Below are positions 1 through 5,955 of a DNA stretch of 6,896 nucleotides, in pieces; the stretch's first letter is position 1, and the number at the start of each line of letters is the position of its first letter. The notes below the pieces were generated by a model. That model was not told the origin of the DNA. It ran no database searches and saw only the letters and a list, made by a program, of their open reading frames with translations. Origin of the DNA: an uncultured Clostridia bacterium (GTDB taxonomy: Bacteria; Bacillota; Clostridia; Christensenellales; Borkfalkiaceae); contig CAJGCN010000069.1 in the NCBI GenBank assembly GCA_904501815.1, positions 1 through 6,896 on the forward strand, written 5' to 3'. Position numbers and translations under genes: made by a program.

Positions 1-830
1 AACAAAGTATGGAAGCGTTGTTCGACGAACGCGCCGTAGTCGTTCGGCAAATGGAAATGGAAAAGAAATACGCGGCAGAACGCGTGGATATTTCTATGCC
101 CGGCAGAAATTATCAAGCGGGGGCGTTGCATCCGATCACGCTCGTGAAAAACGAGCTTATTGATATTTTTGCGGGTATGGGCTTTAAGATTTTCGAAGGG
201 CCGGAAATCGAAACGGATTATTATAACTTTACCGCGCTTAACACCCCCAAAGACCACCCCGCTCGGGATATGCAAGATACGTTCTATTTAGCGGATAATT
301 TACTGTTGCGCACGCAAACTTCGGCGGGGCAAATTCGCGTAATGGAAAAACAAGCGCCCCCGATTAAAATTCTTTCGCCGGGCAGAGTGTTCCGCTCGGA
401 TGACGACGCAACCCATTCGCCTATGTTTCATCAAATGGAAGGGCTTGTCGTGGACAAAGGGATTACTCTTTGCGATTTGCAGGGTATGCTTGGGGAATTT
501 GCGCGCAAAATGTTCTCGTCTTCGACGAAAGTGCGCTTGCGTCCTTCCTATTTCCCGTTCACCGAGCCGAGCGTAGAAGTAGATTTGAGCTGTTCGGAAT
601 GTGGCGGAAAGGGCTGTCGGTTGTGCAAAGGTACGGGCTGGATTGAAGTGCTTGGCGCAGGAATGGTAAACCGCCACGTCTTGGAAAACTGTGGCGTAGA
701 CCCCGACGAATACACGGGCTTTGCGTTCGGTATGGGTATCGAACGTATCGCAATGCTTAAATACGGTATCAATAACATTAAAACGCTCTTTGAAAACGAC
801 GTACGGTTTTTAGAGCAGTTCGAAGACTAA
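1..830 (+). CDS. pheS: Phenylalanine--tRNA ligase alpha subunit, 5'-truncated by window edge
   Basis: Catalytic subunit of the cytoplasmic (alpha-beta)2 synthetase that attaches phenylalanine to tRNA-Phe. The frame is open from base 3. The ATG at 9 is internal: the first visible residues match the end of the N-terminal coiled-coil arm, and the usual length is near 340 residues against about 275 seen, so roughly 65 residues lie upstream. Visible class II signatures are motif 2 at 390-443 (FRSDDDATH...FHQMEG) and motif 3 at 717-746 (GFAFGMGIER). Between them, 591-626 encodes a CX2CX4CX2C cluster followed by KGTGWIEVLGAG, a probable zinc-binding insertion that I recall from many Bacillota PheS proteins. 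The typical C-terminus ends at TAA 828-830. pheT follows after 13 bases, the standard pheST arrangement, so the two are surely cotranscribed. The promoter, and any T-box leader, would be outside the window. Confidence 0.97.
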   Translation, partial: QSMEALFDERAVVVRQMEMEKKYAAERVDISMPGRNYQAGALHPITLVKNELIDIFAGMGFKIFEGPEIETDYYNFTALNTPKDHPARDMQDTFYLADNLLLRTQTSAGQIRVMEKQAPPIKILSPGRVFRSDDDATHSPMFHQMEGLVVDKGITLCDLQGMLGEFARKMFSSSTKVRLRPSYFPFTEPSVEVDLSCSECGGKGCRLCKGTGWIEVLGAGMVNRHVLENCGVDPDEYTGFAFGMGIERIAMLKYGINNIKTLFENDVRFLEQFED

Positions 831-835
831 GGAGG
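831..835 (+). promoter_or_regulatory. Ribosome-binding site of pheT
   Basis: GGAGG directly follows the pheS stop codon and sits 8 bases before the ATG at 844. It is a near-consensus Shine-Dalgarno sequence and fixes the pheT start. Confidence 0.85.
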
Positions 836-843
836 ACGAGAAA

Positions 844-3276
844 ATGAAAGCACCTTTGAGTTGGTTAAAAGATTACGTCGATATTGATATTTCCGCGCAG
901 GAGCTTGCGGAAAAGCTGTTCTCCTGCGGTTTTGAAGTGGAAGAACTCGTCTATTTAGGCGAAAAGATTTCCCGTGTGGTCGTAGGCGAAGTCAAAGCTT
1001 TGACCGCGCACCCCGATAGCGACCACATGAAAATTTGCGTGGTGGATTGCGGGGAAGAATACGGCAGGGAAATTCAAATCGTCACGGGCGCAGATAACGT
1101 GTATGTGGGAATGAAAACGCCTTGCGCGTTGGATAATTCGACCGTCGTGGAAAGCGACCCCAAAGCGCTTGAAAAGAACCCTGACGGGATTAAAAAGATT
1201 AAAAAAGGCAAGCTTCGCGGGGTAGAGTCGTTTGGTATGCTCTGTTCGGGCGAAGAACTTGGCATTAACGACGATTACTACGACGGCGCGGAATATTACG
1301 GCTTGTTGGATTTGGATAAGTCTGCGCCCGTCGGGGAAGATATTCGCAAAATCGTAGGGCTTGACGACTGGATTTTCGATATTTCGATTACGGCGAACCG
1401 TCCCGACTGTCAATGTATTTTAGGGATTGCCCGTGAAGTGGCGGCGGTGCTTGGAAAGCCTTTAAAAGAACCGTCCTATGCGTTCACGGCAAAAAAAACC
1501 AACGCATTGCCCGTTGCGGTGGAAGTGCAAGCGCCCGACCTTTGTCCCCGCTACGTAGGGCATTACGTGGAAAATATCAAAGGCGGAAAATCCCCTGCAT
1601 GGCTTAGAAAACGGCTTGCGCTTTCGGGTATCCGTTCTATTTCTCCTATCGTGGATATTACGAATTTCGTGCTTTTGGAAATGGGGCAACCTATGCACGC
1701 GTTCGACGCAGACGATTTAGCAGGCAGAAAAATCGTCGTGCGCCGCGCCAAGCAAGGCGAAAAAATCACCACGCTCGACGAAAAGGAATTTGAGCTTACG
1801 CCTGAAAATCTCGTGATTTGCGACGGGGAAAAGCCCGTTGCGCTCGCAGGGATTATGGGCGGGTTAAACAGCGAAATTAAAGAAACGACGAAAAACGTAT
1901 TTTTCGAATCCGCGAAGTTTGCGCGGGATAACGTGCGTAAAACTTCTCGTGCGCTCGGGCAGTCGTCCGATTCTTCTTCCCGTTTTGAAAAAGGGGTGGA
2001 TGCCTACACGAACGGCTACGGTATGGCTCGCGCGTTGCATTTGATTGAAGAACTTGATTGCGGAGTGGTCACGGAGCTTTGTGAAGACGTTTGCGCAGTA
2101 GACCTTGCGCCCCGCACCATGACGGCGAGCGTGCAAAAAATCAACGCGCTGTTGGGGATTGAAGTGCCGAGCGAAGAAATGCTTGCGATTTTGTCCCGCC
2201 TTAATTTTAAGCCGAGTTTGACGGGCGATACGTTGACGGTGGAAATTCCCGGTTATCGCGACGACGTAGATAATTATCCCGATTTAGCGGAAGAAATTAT
2301 CCGTATGTACGGCTACGAACATTTAACGCCTACGTTCTTGGAAAAGGCGAGCGTGACGGGCGGGGGATTAAACGACGAACAGAAAAAGGAATTGCATTTA
2401 AAAACGCTTTTAAAAACGCAAGGATTTTTCGAAGCGTATAATTATTCTTTCTATTCCCCGAAAGAATTTGATTTGATGAAGCTTCCCGAAGATGCGAGCG
2501 AGCGCAACGCGGTGAAAATTTTAAATCCTATCAGCGAAGAGTTGTCCGTCATGCGAACGTTTCTTGCGCCGTCTATGCTCGGCAACGCCGTAAGAAATAT
2601 TCGTCGGGGGAACGACGAAGGCAGGGAATTTGAAATTGCAAATATTTATATTCCCAACCAAGCGGGCGAACAACCCGAAGAACGTAAACGCCTTGTTTTA
2701 GGGATTTGGGGCGCAAAATGCGATTTCTTCGATATGAAAGGCGCAACGGAGAAAATTTCCGAGCTTTTCCACTTGCCCGTTTCCTACGTTCGCGCGCAAA
2801 CGAGTTATTTGCATCCTGGCGTTTCCGCGTCGCTTAACGTTGACGGAAAACAGGTCGGGGTAATCGGTGAACTCGACCCTGCTATCGCCCTTTCGCTCGG
2901 ACTTGATAAAAAAGTCTATCTCGGTGAGTTGGATTTGGAAGAAATAAAAGGGGCTATGGACGATAAAATCGCCTATAAAAACTTGCCGAAATTCCCTGCG
3001 GTAAAACGCGATTTGGCGTTGATTGCCGACGAAAAACTCACTTCGGGCGAAATTGAAGACGTCTTGCTTCATTCTTGTAAATACGTGACGAGCGCAAGAC
3101 TGTTCGACGTGTATCGTGGCGGACAGCTTCCCGAAGGCAAAAAGAGTATGGCGTATACGCTTACGTTCACGCCCGACGCGAACGTGGAAAAAGCGTTCAC
3201 GCCCGAAACGCTCGACGGGTTCGTGAAGAAAATTCTCGGAAACTTGAAATTTAAGCTTGGCGTGGAATTGCGCTAA
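844..3276 (+). CDS. pheT: Phenylalanine--tRNA ligase beta subunit
   Basis: Structural, tRNA-binding and editing partner of PheS; it hydrolyses mischarged Tyr-tRNA-Phe. At 810 residues it has the full bacterial length (about 790-810). Domains in order: N-terminal segment; EMAP/OB-fold tRNA-binding domain, about residues 40-150, with the motif KKGKLRGVESFGMLCS; B3/B4 editing domain, about 210-390, with SPIVDITNF, QPMHAFD (His285) and VALAGIMGG (333 onward); B5 domain, about 424-493, with the acidic YRDDVDNYPDLAEEIIR segment; a degenerate class II core; and the C-terminal ferredoxin-like anticodon-binding domain, about 711-810, beginning YKNLPKFPAVKRDLAL. All expected domains are present and no frameshift is seen. 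The start is set by the GGAGG site 8 bases upstream. truB begins 12 bases after the stop in the same frame. Confidence 0.98.
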   Translation: MKAPLSWLKDYVDIDISAQELAEKLFSCGFEVEELVYLGEKISRVVVGEVKALTAHPDSDHMKICVVDCGEEYGREIQIVTGADNVYVGMKTPCALDNSTVVESDPKALEKNPDGIKKIKKGKLRGVESFGMLCSGEELGINDDYYDGAEYYGLLDLDKSAPVGEDIRKIVGLDDWIFDISITANRPDCQCILGIAREVAAVLGKPLKEPSYAFTAKKTNALPVAVEVQAPDLCPRYVGHYVENIKGGKSPAWLRKRLALSGIRSISPIVDITNFVLLEMGQPMHAFDADDLAGRKIVVRRAKQGEKITTLDEKEFELTPENLVICDGEKPVALAGIMGGLNSEIKETTKNVFFESAKFARDNVRKTSRALGQSSDSSSRFEKGVDAYTNGYGMARALHLIEELDCGVVTELCEDVCAVDLAPRTMTASVQKINALLGIEVPSEEMLAILSRLNFKPSLTGDTLTVEIPGYRDDVDNYPDLAEEIIRMYGYEHLTPTFLEKASVTGGGLNDEQKKELHLKTLLKTQGFFEAYNYSFYSPKEFDLMKLPEDASERNAVKILNPISEELSVMRTFLAPSMLGNAVRNIRRGNDEGREFEIANIYIPNQAGEQPEERKRLVLGIWGAKCDFFDMKGATEKISELFHLPVSYVRAQTSYLHPGVSASLNVDGKQVGVIGELDPAIALSLGLDKKVYLGELDLEEIKGAMDDKIAYKNLPKFPAVKRDLALIADEKLTSGEIEDVLLHSCKYVTSARLFDVYRGGQLPEGKKSMAYTLTFTPDANVEKAFTPETLDGFVKKILGNLKFKLGVELR

Positions 3277-3282
3277 AAGGGG
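3277..3282 (+). promoter_or_regulatory. Ribosome-binding site deciding the GTG start of truB
   Basis: AAGGGG lies 6 bases before the GTG at 3289. It is a moderate Shine-Dalgarno match overlapping the bases just after the pheT stop. It supports a GTG start. The next in-frame ATG comes only at about residue 196, far past the active site. Confidence 0.65.
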
Positions 3283-3288
3283 TTCGGA

Positions 3289-4176
3289 GTGAAGAAACCG
3301 CCTAAAATTAAAACGTTCGGGTTTTTAAACGTTGACAAGCCGTCGGGGATAGTATCTTCGGCGGTGGTCAATAAAATTAAATGGCTGACGGGCGCGCCGT
3401 CGGGGCATTTAGGCACGCTCGACCCGTTAGCGAGCGGGGTCTTACCCGTTGGCGTAGGCAACGCCACGAGATTGTTCGATTATTTTTTAAACAAGAAAAA
3501 AGAATATATCGCAGAATTTACGTTCGGCGTTTCTTCGGATACGCTGGACAGTACGGGTACGCTCGTCTACGGCGGTGAAATTCCGTCGGCGCAAGAAATT
3601 GAACGGGTCTTGCCTGAATTTATCGGAGAAAATTTGCAAATTCCCCCGAAATACAGCGCAAAAAGCGTAGGCGGGAAACGTGGCTACGAGCTTGCGCGCG
3701 CGGGCGTAGAGTTTGAACTTGCTCCTAAAAAGGTGCAAATTTACGAAACGCAACTGCTTGGAAAATCGGAAAATACCAAAAACGCCTATAAAATTAAAAT
3801 CGTTTGTGGCGGTGGAACGTATATTCGCTCTATCGGCAGGGATTTGGCGGAAAAGCTCGGAACGAACGCCGTGATGAGTTATCTTCGGCGCACGCAAAGC
3901 GGTGCGTTCGGGATAGAAAACGCCGTCCCTTTTTCCTTTTTGGAAAGCGACCCGCCTATTGACGAGCTTGAAAAATATATAATTCCAACGGAAAGCGTTT
4001 TGCCTTTTGAAAGGTTGGAGCTTACTTGTCCCCGATGGGAAAAGATTTTTAACGGCGTGAGCATACCTTGCGATTGCGCAGACGGAGAATATAAGTTTTA
4101 TAATCTTGACGGGAGTTTCTACGGCGTTGCGGAAGTTAAAGACGGGAAAGCGAAATTAAAAACGAAATTATGTTAA
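3289..4176 (+). CDS. truB: tRNA pseudouridine(55) synthase
   Basis: Converts U55 in the T-psi-C loop of tRNAs to pseudouridine and also acts as a tRNA-folding chaperone; cytoplasmic. The 295 residues match the family. Visible signatures are KPSG (17-20), GHLGTLDPLASGVLPV with catalytic Asp45 in GTLDP (encoded at 3421), KEY at 71-73, IPPKYSA (118-124) and GTYIRSIGRDLA (176-187). The last 50 or so residues resemble the short C-terminal RNA-binding (PUA-like) extension seen in many Gram-positive TruB proteins. The start is GTG: the upstream in-frame codon at 3274 is the pheT stop, and no ATG precedes the catalytic core. The gene runs into ribF with a 7-base overlap. In many Bacillota truB follows rbfA and precedes ribF; here the left neighbour is pheT instead. 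Confidence 0.97.
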   Translation: MKKPPKIKTFGFLNVDKPSGIVSSAVVNKIKWLTGAPSGHLGTLDPLASGVLPVGVGNATRLFDYFLNKKKEYIAEFTFGVSSDTLDSTGTLVYGGEIPSAQEIERVLPEFIGENLQIPPKYSAKSVGGKRGYELARAGVEFELAPKKVQIYETQLLGKSENTKNAYKIKIVCGGGTYIRSIGRDLAEKLGTNAVMSYLRRTQSGAFGIENAVPFSFLESDPPIDELEKYIIPTESVLPFERLELTCPRWEKIFNGVSIPCDCADGEYKFYNLDGSFYGVAEVKDGKAKLKTKLC

Positions 4177-5036
4177 ACACCGTGTATTTCAACCAAAACT
4201 TAAAAAAAACTTTCCCTTGCGTTCTTTTGCTGGGAGGTTTTGACGGCGCGCATTTAGGGCATTGCGCGTTGATTTCCTGCGCGAAGTCGAGCGGGTTGCC
4301 CGTTGGAATTATGACGATTGCGGGCGGTAAAGGACAAGCGATTTTTACCTTAAAGGAACGGCGGGAAATTTTTCGCGGACTTGGCGTGGATTTTTTGCTT
4401 GAACTGTCTTTTGAAAAAATACGCAAACTTTCCCCGAAAGAGTTTTCAAGCCTTTTGACGAAAGAATTTTCCGTTAAAGCTTTTTATTGCGGGAGTGATT
4501 TTCGCTATGGCTTTTTAGCGGGCGGTACGCCCGAAACTTTAAAAAGGGACACCCAAGTACACGTTGAAACGTTGGAGCTCATCAAAATAGACGGGGAGAA
4601 AGTAAGCGCAAGCACGGTGAAAAAATTTCTTTTAAACGGGGAAATTGAACGGGCGAACGCTCTTCTCGAAAGTCCGTTTTTCTTAACGGGCGAAGTGGTG
4701 AAAGACAGGGGCGTGGGCAGAACGATCGGATTTCCTACCGCAAATATTGCCTATCCTTTGGAAAAAATTGCGTTAAAACAAGGGGTGTATCAAACGTTAG
4801 TGGAAGTAGACGGGAAAGAATACTCGGCTATCACTAACTACGGCGCGCGCCCGACCTTTCAAGACGAAACGGTTTGCACGGAAACCTATCTCGACGGGTT
4901 TTCGGGTGATTTATACGGGCAAAGGTTGACGTTGAAGTTTCAACGGTTTTTGCGTGAAATTAAGAAATTTCCGTCGGTGGAAGAATTGAAAGAACAGTTA
5001 AAACAGGATATACGGAGAGTGAGAGAAAATGATTAA
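4170..5036 (+). CDS. ribF: Bifunctional riboflavin kinase / FAD synthetase
   Basis: Phosphorylates riboflavin to FMN, then adenylates FMN to FAD; cytoplasmic. At 288 residues it is slightly short for the family (about 300-315). N-terminal nucleotidyltransferase domain: GGFDGAHLGH with the HxGH motif at 28-31, CGSDFRYG at 107-114, and VSASTVKK (145-152) in place of the usual SSTxxR. The FDPHP-type element expected near residues 49-55 is absent and reads TIAGGKG. C-terminal riboflavin kinase domain: GRTIGFPTANI (183-193), GVY (205-207), NYGARPTF (223-230), Glu238 as the probable catalytic base, and DLYG (247-250). The ATG lies in the ATGTTAA overlap with the truB stop. No clear Shine-Dalgarno sequence is nearby, which suggests translational coupling to truB. 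Kinase activity looks secure; adenylyltransferase activity is likely but less certain. Confidence 0.93.
   Translation: MLNTVYFNQNLKKTFPCVLLLGGFDGAHLGHCALISCAKSSGLPVGIMTIAGGKGQAIFTLKERREIFRGLGVDFLLELSFEKIRKLSPKEFSSLLTKEFSVKAFYCGSDFRYGFLAGGTPETLKRDTQVHVETLELIKIDGEKVSASTVKKFLLNGEIERANALLESPFFLTGEVVKDRGVGRTIGFPTANIAYPLEKIALKQGVYQTLVEVDGKEYSAITNYGARPTFQDETVCTETYLDGFSGDLYGQRLTLKFQRFLREIKKFPSVEELKEQLKQDIRRVREND
5014..5019 (+). promoter_or_regulatory. Ribosome-binding site of the endonuclease IV-like gene
   Basis: GGAGAG inside the last codons of ribF lies 9 bases before the ATG at 5029. It supports that start despite the 8-base overlap with ribF. Confidence 0.6.
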
Positions 5037-5880
5037 ATTTGGACCGAGCGGGAATTGCGACAATTTTTATGCGGAAGGATTTGAACGCACGGAAGAATCG
5101 GCGGCGTTCGTAAAGAGCAGGGGTTTGGATTGCTTTGAATATTCTTTCGGTCGCGGAGTGCGTATGACGGAAGAAAAAGCGGCTTCTATCAAGCGCGCGT
5201 TTCAAAAAGCGGACGTGGAAATTTCCGTGCACGCTCCGTATTTTATCAATTTTGCAAACCCCGACGACGAAATGGCGGCAAAATCCTACGGCTACGTTCT
5301 CGACAGCGCAAAGCTTTGCCGTTTAATGGGCGGGAAAAGAGTCGTGTTTCACCCCGCCGCGCAAGGCAAGGCAACGCGCTTTGAAGCGGTGGATAAAACG
5401 TTGGAACGGTTAAAGATTTTAAAAGAGTATATTTATTTAAATGGCTTGGAAGATATGATGTTTTGCCCTGAAACGATGGGCAAGCTTGCGCAAATCGGCA
5501 CGGTGGAAGAAATCGTAGACTTTTGTTTGATTGACCCCGTGTTCACGCCTTGCGTGGATTTTGGGCATATTAACGCACGGGAGCAAGGCTCTCTCAAAAC
5601 GAAAGCCGACTATAAAGAACGATTGAGCTATATGATTGACAGGCTCGGCTTTGAGCGGATGAAGCATTTTCACGTGCATTTTTCTAAGATTATGTATTCT
5701 GCGAAAGGGGAAATAAAACATCTGACGTTTGAAGACCAACAATACGGACCTGAATTCGAACCGCTTGCCCAAGCGCTTAAAGAGCTTAGCTTAGAACCTT
5801 ATATCGTAAGCGAGTCCGCAGGAACGCAAGCGGAAGACGCAATAGAGATGAAGCGCATTTATTTTGGCGGGAATTTCTGA
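5029..5880 (+). CDS. Endonuclease IV-like TIM-barrel metalloprotein
   Basis: 283 residues, matching the AP endonuclease family 2 / sugar-isomerase-like TIM-barrel superfamily (Nfo, about 280 residues). Canonical members cut DNA 5' of abasic sites with a trinuclear zinc centre. Candidate metal ligands in family order are His68 (VHAPY), His108 (VFHPAAQG), Glu148 (CPETMG), Asp177 and His180 (CVDFGH), His215 (HVHFS), Glu228 and His231 (GEIKH) and Glu262 (SES). Differences from E. coli Nfo: the N-terminal GxHxS segment is replaced by FGPSGN, and the usual DxH pair appears as ExxH. Order and spacing otherwise fit. No signal peptide is seen. It overlaps ribF by 8 bases, so it is in the same transcription unit. 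A deoxyribonuclease IV role is the best guess; a divergent repair nuclease or a sugar isomerase is possible, so I give no gene symbol. Confidence 0.82.
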   Translation: MIKFGPSGNCDNFYAEGFERTEESAAFVKSRGLDCFEYSFGRGVRMTEEKAASIKRAFQKADVEISVHAPYFINFANPDDEMAAKSYGYVLDSAKLCRLMGGKRVVFHPAAQGKATRFEAVDKTLERLKILKEYIYLNGLEDMMFCPETMGKLAQIGTVEEIVDFCLIDPVFTPCVDFGHINAREQGSLKTKADYKERLSYMIDRLGFERMKHFHVHFSKIMYSAKGEIKHLTFEDQQYGPEFEPLAQALKELSLEPYIVSESAGTQAEDAIEMKRIYFGGNF

Positions 5881-5907
5881 TTTTTTCAGGCAAGCCCTTT
5901 CGTATAG

Positions 5908-5936
5908 TTGACGAAAAGGAAAATTTTTGCTAAAAT
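5908..5936 (+). promoter_or_regulatory. Sigma-A-type promoter for the M24 peptidase gene
   Basis: -35 element TTGACG (5908-5913), a 17-base spacer, and -10 element TAAAAT (5931-5936), preceded by TG at 5928-5929, which makes an extended -10 (TGCTAAAAT). Five of six bases match consensus in each hexamer with ideal spacing. Transcription would start around 5942-5944, leaving a leader of only about 12-14 bases before the ATG at 5956. Confidence 0.82.
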
Positions 5937-5942
5937 ATAGTT

Positions 5943-5948
5943 AAGAGG
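5943..5948 (+). promoter_or_regulatory. Ribosome-binding site of the M24 peptidase gene
   Basis: AAGAGG lies 7 bases before the ATG at 5956 and supports that start. It falls at or next to the predicted transcription start. Confidence 0.7.
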
Positions 5949-5955
5949 TCGAGAA

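Larger units (their letters stand above)
5881..5955 (+). other. Intergenic region before the M24 peptidase gene
   Basis: The only real gap in the window, 75 bases and AT-rich. It carries the promoter and ribosome-binding site described separately. I see no convincing intrinsic terminator: the run of T at the left has only a 4-base stem (CTGA/TCAG) around it. Read-through from the upstream unit into the peptidase gene is therefore possible. Confidence 0.7.

Noticed and set aside
9..11. ATG at 9 as the true start of pheS.
   Set aside because: The frame stays open to the left edge, no ribosome-binding site precedes this ATG, and the resulting protein would lack the N-terminal arm usual for PheS.
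591..626. Four-cysteine cluster in PheS as a novel zinc finger insertion.
   Set aside because: From memory, the same CX2CX4CX2C-KGTGWIE block is common in bacterial PheS, including Bacillota, so it is a normal family feature.
844..4176. pheT and truB lie in the same frame, separated by one stop and 12 bases, which suggests a broken fusion or programmed read-through.
   Set aside because: Both proteins are complete at their normal family lengths, TruB has its own ribosome-binding site and GTG start, and one in three gene pairs share a frame by chance.
5874..5892. Possible intrinsic terminator after the endonuclease IV-like gene (CTGA, T run, TCAG).
   Set aside because: The stem is only 4 bases, and the T run lies in the loop rather than after the hairpin. 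GGCAAGCC just downstream makes only a 3-base stem. Neither would terminate transcription.
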